This document shows, in pieces, positions 49,079 through 57,815 of a DNA stretch of 64,000 bases. The DNA comes from Clostridium manihotivorum (lineage in GTDB: Bacteria; Bacillota; Clostridia; Clostridiales; Clostridiaceae). The DNA lies in NCBI RefSeq assembly GCF_004015185.1, contig NZ_CP025746.1, positions 2,187,776-2,251,775 of the forward strand, in the 5' to 3' direction. The notes beneath the pieces are model-generated. The model saw nothing but the letters and a program-made list of their open reading frames with translations. It searched no databases and was not told where the DNA came from. How positions within the stretch are numbered: the first letter of the stretch is position 1; the number at the start of each line of letters is the position of its first letter. Made by a program: the position numbers and the translations under genes.

Positions 49079-50434
49079 CTATAACTCACCGGTTAATGAA
49101 CTTGGTCTATCATTTAATAATAAGATCTTACTGCTAGCATTGTTTAAGTCGTAATTATCAGGTAAAAGTAGCTTTTTATCTATTTTATCGAAAAAGTTTA
49201 ATTGTTCTCCTTGGTTATCTAGAATGTTTAAGTCAAATCTAGGAGTTAGGGCAGTTTTTACTTTTTCCTCATCTAGTGGAACAGATCCAAAATACTTTCC
49301 TTTACAGGTTATGAAATACTGAGCTCTTTTTAATACAACTCCCAGTTTCTTTAAATCTTGAAAGTCTAAAGATGATATCTTACGAGCACTGAGAATTTTT
49401 TGTGCACCTCTTACCCCTATTCCTGGAATTCTAATTAAGGTCTCATAGGGAGCTCTATTAATCTCAACTGGGAAAAGGTGGATATTATTTAAAGCCCAAA
49501 AGGTTTTAGGATCAAAGTTTATATCAAAATTAGGATTTTTATCATTTAATAGCTCCTCAGCTTTAAAACCATAAACACGCAATAACCAATCCCCTTGATA
49601 AAGTCTATGTTCCCTTAAAGTGGGAGGGTTCTTTAACTCTGGCAGGTTTTGACCTGTATTAACTGGGACATAAGCGGAGTAATATACTCTTTTAAGTGAG
49701 TATTTTTGATATAAACCTTCAGATAAATTAAGTATATTAAGATCACTTTCCTTTGTAGCGCCAACTATAAGTTGAGTGCTTTGACCACCAGGTACAAATA
49801 GTGGAGCTCGTTTAAAGACTTTATTCTCAGATTTACTAATTTGGATACCGTTTTTTATAAGCTTCATAGGCTGAAAAATATTTTCTTTTGTTTTATCTGG
49901 CGCAAGTAACTTTAAAGACTGAGAAGAAGGAAGTTCAAGATTGACACTCATCCTATCAGCAAAAGTACCAGCTTTTTTTATAAGTGCTTCGTCAGCCCCA
50001 GGAATAGCTTTTAAGTGGATATATCCCTTAAAGCCATGCTCTGTTCTTAGTTTTTCAACTACTCTGGTTAATGTCTCCATAGTAGCATTAGGAGTATTAA
50101 AAACTGAAGAACTTAAAAATAGACCTTCTATATAATTTCTTCTATAAAAATTCATAGTGAGATTTACAACTTCATCAGCTGTAAAAGCAGCTCTTTCAAT
50201 ATCATTACTTTTTCTATTTATACAATAAGCACAATCATATATGCAATAGTTTGTTAAGAGTATCTTTAATAAGGATATGCATCTTCCGTCAGGAGTAAAG
50301 CTATGACAGATTCCACCGCTTGCTACCGAGCCTAAATCCCCTTTCTTCGAGGAACGGCTTGACCCAGAAGAAGAGCAAGAAACATCATATTTTGCTGCAC
50401 CACTAAGAATTCTAAGTTTTTCATTTATATCCAT
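49079..50434 (-). CDS. TIGR03916-like radical SAM protein, putative DNA modification/repair
   Basis: The 451-residue protein has a radical SAM motif CIYDCAYC (Cys64, Cys68, Cys71), additional cysteines at 43 and 52, and a helix-hairpin-helix LIRIPGIGVRGAQKIL, a DNA-binding motif, near residue 330. A serine-rich stretch (CSSSGSSRSS) at 20-29 is odd for the N-terminus but common in the family. It acts with the 248-residue protein next to it, probably on DNA, with an unknown product. It stands in an operon of two. Confidence 0.88.
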   Translation of the reverse strand: MDINEKLRILSGAAKYDVSCSSSGSSRSSKKGDLGSVASGGICHSFTPDGRCISLLKILLTNYCIYDCAYCINRKSNDIERAAFTADEVVNLTMNFYRRNYIEGLFLSSSVFNTPNATMETLTRVVEKLRTEHGFKGYIHLKAIPGADEALIKKAGTFADRMSVNLELPSSQSLKLLAPDKTKENIFQPMKLIKNGIQISKSENKVFKRAPLFVPGGQSTQLIVGATKESDLNILNLSEGLYQKYSLKRVYYSAYVPVNTGQNLPELKNPPTLREHRLYQGDWLLRVYGFKAEELLNDKNPNFDINFDPKTFWALNNIHLFPVEINRAPYETLIRIPGIGVRGAQKILSARKISSLDFQDLKKLGVVLKRAQYFITCKGKYFGSVPLDEEKVKTALTPRFDLNILDNQGEQLNFFDKIDKKLLLPDNYDLNNASSKILLLNDRPSSLTGEL

Positions 50435-50909
50435 GTTATCACCATCTTTATGTTAATAAATATATTATATACAAAAATTGAAATGAGAACAAGTGTTCTT
50501 TATGAGTTTTATTATATGAGTATTAATAGATTTTATACTATAAAAACAGATTTACTATTTCATAATAAAATTTATATTTTCAAAGTCTTCTCTTATAAGC
50601 AAAAGAAGTTTTAGAAATAGATTTAGGAATGAAGCAATACATTTTTTAAGAGTTACTCTATATAGCTATCTTTAAAATAATCATGAATATGAATGGGTTT
50701 TACATTAATGGAAACACTATTTTTATGTGCTAATTATAAGCAATTAAATATACAAATATGAAGAAAATTAGCCTCTAATGATGTGATTATTTAGAATATC
50801 CTGTATTTAAAGGCTTTAACTAAGTTGGTTGATGTAATGATGACTTTTCATTGCTAAGGAACCACTAAGATCTTAAGTTATAGTCTGGATATCTAAGGAG
50901 GATAGCTTT
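50435..50909. other. AT-rich divergent region before the glycolipid glycosyltransferase
   Basis: 475 bases with no gene, no clear promoter and no recognisable RNA element. A small inverted pair (ATGA-tgacttt-TCAT) lies near 50840, and AAGGAGG is at the right end. Confidence 0.5.
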
Positions 50910-52106
50910 ATGAAAATATTAATAACTACAGATACTTATTATCCCATGATTAATGGAGTGATTGCTTCAGTAAATAACTTATATAATGAGCTAAAACTCA
51001 AAGGGCATCAAGTTAAAATATTAACTCTGTCCCATGACAGCAAAGAATCAATTCAGGGAGACATATATTACTTAAAATCCATTGGAATAGGTGTTTATCC
51101 AGATGCTAGAATAAAGTTTCCCTTACATAATAGACTCATAAGTGAAATACTGAGATGGAATCCTGACATTATTCATTCGCAAACAGAGTTTTCAATGATG
51201 CTTGTATCTAAATATATATCAAACAAATTACATATACCAATCATTCATACATATCATACTATGTATGAGGATTATTTGGGATATGTTTTTGGAGGAAGGC
51301 TAATCACTAAGAGGACCTCAGCCAAATTTATTAGGATGCTATTAAACAGCTTAGATAGCGTTATAGCACCTACGCAAAAAGCAAAAGACTCGTTGATAAG
51401 CTATGGGGTTAATACATCTATAAGTGTCATACCTTCAGGAATAAGTTTAAAAAATTTTAAAAAGGAACTTTTAGAAGAAGAAAAGAGGAAGATAAAAAAG
51501 TACTTTAATATAAGCAAAGATGACAGGATTATAGCCTATGTTGGCAGGATAGGCCAAGAGAAAAATATAGGTGAAATAATAGATTTTATGGATGATTTAA
51601 TAGGTATAAATAGAAAGATAAAACTTTTAGTTGTAGGTGATGGCCCATACCTACAAACATTGAAAAAAGAGGTAATAGAAAAGAAAATAGAAAAAAGTGT
51701 TATATTTACTGGGATGATAAAATCAGAAGAGGTCTACAAATATTACAAAATAGCTGAAATATTTGTTACTGCGTCAACTAGTGAAACTCAAGGACTTACT
51801 TACATAGAGGCTCTTAGTAGTGGATGTCCTGTAGTTTGCAAGTATGATCCTTGCATAGATGGTGTAATAAAGCAAGGGGAAAATGGATTTGCCTATAGAA
51901 GTAGAAAGGAATATGTACATTACATAAATAAAATCCTCAATGATTATACTTTAAGGTGCAATATGAAACAAAGTGCTCTAAATAAAGCTAATGAGTATTC
52001 TAGTGAGATTTTCGGAAATAGGGTGCTCTATGAATATTATAGAGTACTAAAGAATACAGAAAATATAGAAATGGACTTAACCAAAGTAATAAACCACAAA
52101 ACATAA
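50910..52106 (+). CDS. GT4-family diacylglycerol glycosyltransferase (LafA-like)
   Basis: A 398-residue family 4 glycosyltransferase. The N-terminus ILITTDTYYPMINGV is typical of diacylglycerol glucosyltransferases, and the donor-site EQGLTYIEAL-type segment (TQGLTYIEALSSG) and VPSG-like IPSGISLKNF are present. It would transfer a hexose to diacylglycerol at the inner membrane face. The LafA assignment is inferred from this and from the two genes that converge on it. AAGGAGGATAG precedes the ATG. Confidence 0.82.
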   Translation: MKILITTDTYYPMINGVIASVNNLYNELKLKGHQVKILTLSHDSKESIQGDIYYLKSIGIGVYPDARIKFPLHNRLISEILRWNPDIIHSQTEFSMMLVSKYISNKLHIPIIHTYHTMYEDYLGYVFGGRLITKRTSAKFIRMLLNSLDSVIAPTQKAKDSLISYGVNTSISVIPSGISLKNFKKELLEEEKRKIKKYFNISKDDRIIAYVGRIGQEKNIGEIIDFMDDLIGINRKIKLLVVGDGPYLQTLKKEVIEKKIEKSVIFTGMIKSEEVYKYYKIAEIFVTASTSETQGLTYIEALSSGCPVVCKYDPCIDGVIKQGENGFAYRSRKEYVHYINKILNDYTLRCNMKQSALNKANEYSSEIFGNRVLYEYYRVLKNTENIEMDLTKVINHKT

Positions 52107-52184
52107 TTGGGATGCCTTTTTTGCAGAAAAAAACCTAGTAAATACTCAATGTCATTAAGTTAAGAAATAAATATTATAGTTATG

Positions 52185-52224
52185 GAACAGAGTATGTTTA
52201 CAAATACATACCTGTTCTTTTTTT
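52185..52224 (+). terminator. Terminator guarding the IS transposase
   Basis: GAACAGaGTATGT pairs with ACATACcTGTTC and is followed by seven T residues. It lies inside the left end of the element and stops transcription entering from outside. Confidence 0.85.
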
Positions 52225-52294
52225 ATAACAATTTACGTATAATAATTTTTATCAAAACATTAGAAAAAGCTTGACAAATAGTTAGAAAAATGTG

Positions 52295-52333
52295 GCGAAG
52301 CCCCTTAAATATAATGTTTTTTAGGAGGTTCGC
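52295..52333 (+). other. Ribosome-site-sequestering hairpin of the IS at 52144
   Basis: GCGAAGCCCCTTAA (52295-52308) pairs with TTAGGAGGTTCGC (52321-52333), which contains the transposase ribosome site immediately before the ATG at 52336. Confidence 0.7.
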
Positions 52334-52335
52334 TC

Positions 52336-53649
52336 ATGAACGAATATGCAGATTTTATAAAGAATAAATTAGATACGGTATTAAAGGAAATGCATGAATA
52401 CTCATGGTTATTTGTCAACGACCCCGATAAGGATTTCACTAGAAATCGAAAATTGAATTTCAAAGAGATGCTAAATATTTTACTTTCTATTGGAGGCAGT
52501 AGCTTAAATCTTGAGCTTCTAAAATACTTTTCGTATGATACTGAATCAGCCACTTGCTCCGCGTTCGTTCAGCAGCGCAAAAAGATTCTCCCTGAAGCAC
52601 TTAACTATCTTTTTAGTAAGTTTACATCATTAGCAGTAAGCCCTAAATATTATGATGGCTATCGATTATTGGCAGTTGATGGTTCAGATTTATGTATTGC
52701 ACATAATCCTAAAGATGAAAAAAATCATTTTCAAGCTACTGAAAATTCAAAAGGATATAACCTTCTTCACTTAAATGCTATGTATGATTTATGTAGTAGA
52801 ACATATATGGATGCAGTTATTCAATCAGGTAGAGAAGAAAATGAATTTCAGGCATTAATTGACATGGTAGATCGCTCTAATATTAATGATAAAACTATAA
52901 TAATAGCCGACCGTGGATACGAAAGTTATAATGTCTTTGAACATATCATAAAGAAAAATTGGAATTATGTTATAAGAGTTAAAGATATACATAGTAATGG
53001 AATAGTATCAGGTATATCTATACCTAATGATGAAACATTTGATATAGAGCATAGTATTTTGCTGACTAGACGTCAAACTAAGGATATAAAGGCACATCCT
53101 GAAAAATATAAGTTTATGCCTGCTAATCAAAGGTTTGATTATCTTCCGGTTAAAGATAAAGGAACCTATCCAGTAAACTTTAGAGTTGTTCGATTTCCAA
53201 TATCAGACAACACTTACGAAGTTATTATTACTAATCTTAGCAAAGAAGAGTTTTCAATAGAGAAGCTTAAAGAAATATACCACATGCGTTGGGGCATTGA
53301 GACATCATTTAGAGAATTGAAGTATGCCATTGGGTTAACAAGTTTTCATTCTAAAAAGGCGGACTACATCATACAAGAGATATTTGCAAGACTTACCATG
53401 TATAACTTTTGCGAAATAATAACAACACAGGTAGTTGTACAACAGAAAAACAGAAAATACAGCTATCAGGTTAATTTCACTATGGCCATAGCAGTTTGTA
53501 TGCAATATTTCAGATGTAGCAATGTAGATTCACCGCCTAATGTTGAAGCACTAATTAAAAGAAATATATTACCTGTTCGAAATGGCAGAAAAGACCCTCG
53601 CAAAGTCAAAACCAAATCGGCAGTTAGCTTCATATATAGAGTAGCATAA
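52336..53649 (+). CDS. IS4-family transposase
   Basis: A 437-residue DDE transposase. The catalytic residues are Asp in LLAVDGSDLC, Asp in IIADRGYESY and Glu in the signature YHMRWGIETSFRELK, which has exact Y-2-R-3-E-6-K spacing. The frame is intact and ends with NGRKDPRKVKTKSAVSF. It is unrelated in sequence to the transposase at 23193. Translation is probably restricted by the hairpin in front of it. Confidence 0.93.
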   Translation: MNEYADFIKNKLDTVLKEMHEYSWLFVNDPDKDFTRNRKLNFKEMLNILLSIGGSSLNLELLKYFSYDTESATCSAFVQQRKKILPEALNYLFSKFTSLAVSPKYYDGYRLLAVDGSDLCIAHNPKDEKNHFQATENSKGYNLLHLNAMYDLCSRTYMDAVIQSGREENEFQALIDMVDRSNINDKTIIIADRGYESYNVFEHIIKKNWNYVIRVKDIHSNGIVSGISIPNDETFDIEHSILLTRRQTKDIKAHPEKYKFMPANQRFDYLPVKDKGTYPVNFRVVRFPISDNTYEVIITNLSKEEFSIEKLKEIYHMRWGIETSFRELKYAIGLTSFHSKKADYIIQEIFARLTMYNFCEIITTQVVVQQKNRKYSYQVNFTMAIAVCMQYFRCSNVDSPPNVEALIKRNILPVRNGRKDPRKVKTKSAVSFIYRVA

Positions 53650-53814
53650 ATTTATGCTAATATAAATTTTTTTTTGCAGAGATTTAACTCTGTCTTATTT
53701 GCATGCAAAAAAATATACAATATAAAAGAGAAAAGCCAATGGAAAGCATATACACTTTCAATTGACTTTAATTTTGCTGTGGCAAAACATTAACTTAATG
53801 ACATTGAGTAAATA

Positions 53815-54837
53815 CTAGGTTTTCTTTTTTTCAAGATTAGTACGGGGAAACAGTAAACTTAGTATGCTTCCAACTGCTATTGAAGAGTAGTATGTTATAA
53901 GCCTCCATAAAAAAATAGCTGTTATTATGGTTCCTGATTTGAAAAATAATCCGTAGATTAAATAGAACCCCCCTTCAGCACCCCCTTCAGCACCAGGAAG
54001 CGGAATTATTACCATAAAGTTTACTAAAAATACCTGGGCAGCTATCATTGTTACAAGGTCTTCAGCATTAAATCCAAAACTTCTATATATACAGTAAGGA
54101 ATAGAGAAGAAAGCTAACCATTGAAGTGTTGTGAAGATTGAGGCTTTTGCACACATTTTTTTGTATTTTGTTATGAGTAGTGCATTTTCATGGAAGTTTT
54201 CTAACTCTTTTTCTATCTTGGTGTAGGTAGAATCAATATCCTTTAATAGCCTGAATTTTTTTAATATCCTAAAGATGAATATTAGTAACTTTTTAGTTAG
54301 CTTACTACTAAACAGAAATAGTATAGCCAAAATCATGGTTATTATATGAACAATAAGTCCTGAAAAACATAAATATATAAAGTAGTTTACTCTTGAGTAA
54401 AAGTAATTAAATCTAAGCAGGAATGCCATGAGCAAAATTAGTATATTTGTTACTTGATGAATTATAAACTTTATCATTGAGATAGAGCCTGCAATGCCGA
54501 TTGGAATTCCACTTTCTGTCATCTCATATAGTTGAGCTGGGTGACTTCCAGCAGAAAAGGGAGTAATAGCGCCAAAAAACTGTCCTATTATCTGAAACCT
54601 AAGAGACTTAATATATAAATTGTCTATAGGATATAACTCCTTGGTTATTACATATATAACAAGACTCTCAAAAAGCCAAAATGCTATGATCAGTATTATA
54701 GCTGCAAGTAGCCAAGGAAAGCTCAAAGTCTTTATTTCATTTATTAAGGTATTTAGTCCTTTAGTAAATAGAAAAAAAGTTATGAAGATAAAAGCTGAGA
54801 TAATTACTATAACAAGGTTAAAAACTTTACTCTTCAT
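53815..54837 (-). CDS. LPG-synthase-TM/flippase-like membrane protein (LafC-like)
   Basis: This 340-residue protein has about eight membrane helices and belongs to the lysylphosphatidylglycerol synthase TM region family (YbhN, UPF0104), with QFFGAITPFSAGSHPAQLY and PLPGAEGGAEGGFYL typical of it. It lacks the cytoplasmic transferase domain of MprF. It starts inside the end of the neighbouring glycosyltransferase gene, 11 bases overlapping. In Listeria the LafA-LafB-LafC genes have the same set of products, and LafC has unknown function. Confidence 0.85.
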   Translation of the reverse strand: MKSKVFNLVIVIISAFIFITFFLFTKGLNTLINEIKTLSFPWLLAAIILIIAFWLFESLVIYVITKELYPIDNLYIKSLRFQIIGQFFGAITPFSAGSHPAQLYEMTESGIPIGIAGSISMIKFIIHQVTNILILLMAFLLRFNYFYSRVNYFIYLCFSGLIVHIITMILAILFLFSSKLTKKLLIFIFRILKKFRLLKDIDSTYTKIEKELENFHENALLITKYKKMCAKASIFTTLQWLAFFSIPYCIYRSFGFNAEDLVTMIAAQVFLVNFMVIIPLPGAEGGAEGGFYLIYGLFFKSGTIITAIFLWRLITYYSSIAVGSILSLLFPRTNLEKKKT

Positions 54838-55885
54838 TAAGTTTTCTCCTAGTTCTTCCTAGTTTCTGTGCATATATTTCATCATAGAATTGCTCCCATA
54901 ACTTTAATACATAATCTTTCGAGTAAAATTCATGGCACTTAGAGGACTCGTTGCACCAATGATAATAGTCACTTCTTTTATCTTTAAGAGCCGATATAGT
55001 TTTTATAAAATCCTCTATATTAGAACCTTTTATATAGGAGTCAAATAATATGCTTTTATAGATATCCAAGTCTCTCAATAGTATTGGTATCTTTAGCGAC
55101 ATTGACTCTAGTATAGACATTGGAAATAATTCATTATATGATGGTAGAAACATCAGATCACAAATATTGTAGACATTATTCATTTCATTTCTATCTACTA
55201 TGCCTAAGAAGCTTACGTTTTTGGGCGGATCCTCTACAATGCGTTTTAATTCCTTATAGCCATCAGTTATGGAACCAAAAGAAAAGCCACCGGCCCATAT
55301 AAATTGTACATCAGGTAAGTTTTTTGCAACTTCTATAAAGTCCATAACACCTTTTCTAGTTTGTACTTGACCAACTCCTAAAACCACGAATTTGTCCAAA
55401 GGTATGTTATATTTTTCTTTTATTAAATTAGCCTTGTCACCATCATACTTATAAAAGTTTTCTTCAGAAACAAAGTTTGGTATATAGGTGATTTTACTTT
55501 CACTTATTTTATAGCTCTTCAAAACATCTATAAAATATGGGTTTACTACTACTAAATGATCCACACTTTTGTAAAAAGTAATCATATATTTGTAAAAGAT
55601 TTTTTTTATAAAATAGGGAAGTTTTAGGCTTTCTTCTATAGTTTCAGGAACGAAATGAACATAAGCTACAGAAGTTCCTAAAAGTTTAGTAAAGGGAATA
55701 CTTAAAAAGAATTTTAAATCTATAGTGTGATAGTGCATTATATCACAAAAATATAAATTATTAACCTTTATATTATATTTATCTTTAAGTCCAGTCCTTA
55801 CTAAATTTACTTGTTCAATATAAGCCGATAGAACTCCTTGCCCTTTTACTTTATCAGCAGAAGAAAGCATATTTATGGTTGGCAT
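54827..55885 (-). CDS. GT4-family glycolipid glycosyltransferase (LafB/CpoA-like)
   Basis: A 352-residue GT4 enzyme. The N-terminus INMLSSADKVKGQGVLSAY resembles LafB/CpoA/BgsA-type enzymes that add the second sugar to glycosyl-diacylglycerol. GVGQVQTRKGVMDFIE and LPSYNELFPMSILESM are donor-site motifs. It is likely to act after the enzyme at 50910 to make the disaccharide lipid anchor, and shares a transcript with the flippase-like gene. AAGGAGG before the ATG supports the start. Confidence 0.82.
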   Translation of the reverse strand: MPTINMLSSADKVKGQGVLSAYIEQVNLVRTGLKDKYNIKVNNLYFCDIMHYHTIDLKFFLSIPFTKLLGTSVAYVHFVPETIEESLKLPYFIKKIFYKYMITFYKSVDHLVVVNPYFIDVLKSYKISESKITYIPNFVSEENFYKYDGDKANLIKEKYNIPLDKFVVLGVGQVQTRKGVMDFIEVAKNLPDVQFIWAGGFSFGSITDGYKELKRIVEDPPKNVSFLGIVDRNEMNNVYNICDLMFLPSYNELFPMSILESMSLKIPILLRDLDIYKSILFDSYIKGSNIEDFIKTISALKDKRSDYYHWCNESSKCHEFYSKDYVLKLWEQFYDEIYAQKLGRTRRKLNEE

Positions 55886-55904
55886 TAAAAAACCTCCTTC
55901 TTAA

Positions 55905-55955
55905 GATGTTACATTTCAATTTGAAAATATAAATTTTAGTATGAAGTGGAACATC
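55905..55955. repeat. Nested palindromic repeat, copy 3 (internally deleted)
   Basis: Outer arms GATGTTaCATTTCA and TGAAGTGGAACATC are kept, and the right half TTTGAAAATATAAATTTT matches the copy at 30097, while the left inner arm is missing. Length is 51 bp. It lies just upstream of the ribosome site of the glycosyltransferase gene, probably in its 5-prime leader. Confidence 0.72.
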
Positions 55956-56114
55956 TATATAAATTGAGATATATTTAGTTTCTGTAAAACTCCGATGTAT
56001 ATTCCTATTTTTAAATTTAATTGCATAGGAGGTCATAGTTTTTTATGATAAACAGTAAAAAGAAAACTTATTTGCCTCGCTGATTTCAAGAGGAAACTTT
56101 TGATGGTGTATAAA

Positions 56115-56152
56115 ATAAAAAAGGATATAAGCAAAAAGAATAGCTTATATCC
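56115..56152 (-). terminator. Terminator of the C39-like gene
   Basis: On the minus strand GGATATAAGC pairs with GCTTATATCC and is followed by TTTTTTATTTT. The flanking intergenic stretch of 55886-56221 otherwise holds only the short repeat. Confidence 0.85.
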
Positions 56153-56221
56153 AAAGTTATAGAAATTTAATTTTTACAGGTAATTTAACCACAGCTAAAT
56201 ATATAAAGATATAGTTTGGCT

Positions 56222-56866
56222 TTAGGTAAAGTAGGCTAATCTTATTACATCTTTCGGTCGTCTATGATTCCATAGTAAGTCCAAATCAATTTGATGAAAT
56301 TCCCCATAGGTTGATATAGAGATATAGTGTTTATTGGTTTTAGGGTTAATCAACAGATTTGTTATAGTCATCCAGTGCCAAGTATAATCTTCAAGTTCTT
56401 TCACTGGATGCTTTAATACCAAAATTGCTATAGGAAGTTTTAAGTTTAGAGCCTCATAGATAAAATCTATTGCATTGTCCATGGTAGCTTGTTCGTCTAA
56501 TATATGGGGAACCAAAGATACCCCTCTACTTTGCGAAAAAGACAAAACATTTTCGCTGAATTGCTCTACAGAAGTAAGTCCAAACATCCCAGGGATTACA
56601 TACTTACGGACTTCAATCATATGCTCTACAAAATCATTTTTATTAATAATATCCTTATATGGATATAATTTGTTAAATTTATCTGGAGCTAATTTAGAAA
56701 GATATGCAGTTATATTCGCTGCAGCAACAGGGCCACAGCCGCTAAGCTGATGAGCTTTCTTTGGAAACCAGTACTGATTACCGCCGTAATGTATTGTTTC
56801 GGCATCATGAATTGAAATCTGTATCTCTTCTAGATTAGGATAGTTTTGCATTTTGAAATTCTCCAT
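56222..56866 (-). CDS. C39-like cysteine peptidase fold protein
   Basis: A 214-residue protein resembling the peptidase_C39-like papain fold: Cys44 in LSGCGPVAAAN and His164 in YTWHWMTIT, with STYGE later as a possible third site. There is no signal peptide, so it acts in the cytoplasm or as part of a toxin/bacteriocin-processing-like function that cannot be told. No transporter adjoins it. I start it at the ATG at 56866, after AAAGGTGG. A GTG three codons upstream overlaps that site. Confidence 0.75.
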   Translation of the reverse strand: MENFKMQNYPNLEEIQISIHDAETIHYGGNQYWFPKKAHQLSGCGPVAAANITAYLSKLAPDKFNKLYPYKDIINKNDFVEHMIEVRKYVIPGMFGLTSVEQFSENVLSFSQSRGVSLVPHILDEQATMDNAIDFIYEALNLKLPIAILVLKHPVKELEDYTWHWMTITNLLINPKTNKHYISISTYGEFHQIDLDLLWNHRRPKDVIRLAYFT

Positions 56867-57286
56867 TGCTACCACCTTTCTGCATAATAGCTCTTGCTTA
56901 TTTACGCTTTATGTATTTTATATAACTAATTTTCTATGAATTCTGAAAAATTAAAATTCATAAGATGATTTAGTAATTCTTTTAAATACTTAATAAATTT
57001 CATTTGTAAGAGTAATAAGAAGTTTTTTATGATAATTAATATATAAAATACTTAGTAGTATTAATATACTATATTTTTGAGATGTAGTAAATTAGATAAA
57101 TATGCCATAATCAATAAAAAAATCATAATTTAATGGAGTGTTTAATATTATATATTTGATAAAAAGGTTAGTTTGGAAAATTTTGTTGGGAAACTACATT
57201 GGTGGAATAAAGAATAAAATGCATCAAAAGAATATTAGAATAGTTCTTTTGATGCATTCAAATTAATATTTTTACCTTGATGAGAT
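56867..57286. other. AT-rich gap with a terminator at its left-hand transcript end
   Basis: 420 bases without a gene. A hairpin TATGAATT-ctgaaaaattaa-AATTCATA is near 56934-56961. A terminator for the minus-strand TSCPD gene occupies 57211-57258. No promoter with good spacing was found. Confidence 0.5.
57211..57258 (-). terminator. Terminator of the TSCPD gene
   Basis: AATGCATCAAAAGAA and TTCTTTTGATGCATT form a perfect 15-bp stem with an 11-base loop, followed on the minus strand by TTATTCTTTATT. Confidence 0.85.
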
Positions 57287-57538
57287 TTATATTGAGCTAG
57301 CTACATATTCCTCTAATGCTCTTGATAATTGATCTGGGCAAGATGTATCTCTATTACCGCAAGTTATTCCTTTAAGTCTTTTTATAGCTTCATTAACTTC
57401 CATACCTTCTATAAGCGAAGATATTCCTTTTAGGTTACCATTGCATCCGCCAACAAAGTTTACGCTAGATATCTTGTTATCAACTATGTCAAAGCTTACT
57501 TGCTTTGAGCACACACCAGCAGTTTTATAAGAATTCAT
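57287..57538 (-). CDS. TIGR03905 TSCPD domain protein
   Basis: The 83-residue protein is a stand-alone TSCPD domain, the short zinc-type module also found at the C-terminus of adenosylcobalamin-dependent ribonucleotide reductases. Four cysteines (10, 32, 60, 67) include the hallmark TSCPDQL. A role in nucleotide reduction is an inference; no reductase adjoins. GGGGGAGTC precedes the ATG. Confidence 0.9.
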   Translation of the reverse strand: MNSYKTAGVCSKQVSFDIVDNKISSVNFVGGCNGNLKGISSLIEGMEVNEAIKRLKGITCGNRDTSCPDQLSRALEEYVASSI

Positions 57539-57761
57539 TTGAGACTCCCCCTCATTATGTTATTTTATTAACTAAAAGATTAAACAACTATACTTTATAA
57601 AAAGTAATACCTCTAATTGTAGTATCTTTATAGTACTGTCATTAGTAATTATACTATATTACTAGGTTTTATAGAAGCGAATATAGTATAAAATCATATT
57701 TACTCTAAATTAAGTGATGATGCTAAATTGAATAAATTAAGTAAATAAAGAGGCAGATGCG

Positions 57762-57800
57762 AAAAAAATTCACTAAAGAAGGTTTGCTTTAGCGAATTTT
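57762..57800 (-). terminator. Terminator of the DUF4364 gene
   Basis: AAAATTCaCTAAAG pairs with CTTTAGcGAATTTT, and on the minus strand a run of seven T residues follows. Confidence 0.85.
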
Positions 57801-57815
57801 CACTCATTTGTAAAT

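Larger units (their letters stand above)
52144..53809 (+). mobile_element. Intact IS4-type insertion sequence
   Basis: A 1666-bp element with perfect 20-bp terminal inverted repeats (ACTCAATGTCATTAAGTTAA at the left end) and a 4-bp AAAT duplication at 52140-52143 and 53810-53813. It carries one intact transposase gene, an upstream terminator, a ribosome-site hairpin and a terminator-like hairpin near its right end (about 53732-53769). It looks recent and possibly active. Confidence 0.92.
52130..53828. terminator. Bidirectional terminator split by an insertion sequence
   Basis: AAAAAAACCTAGTA lies left of the insertion sequence and TACTAGGTTTTCTTTTTTT right of it. Joined after removing the element and one copy of the AAAT duplication, they give the hairpin CCTAGTA-aa-TACTAGG, with a T-tract on each strand. 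It originally served the convergent glycosyltransferase and flippase-like genes. Confidence 0.8.
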
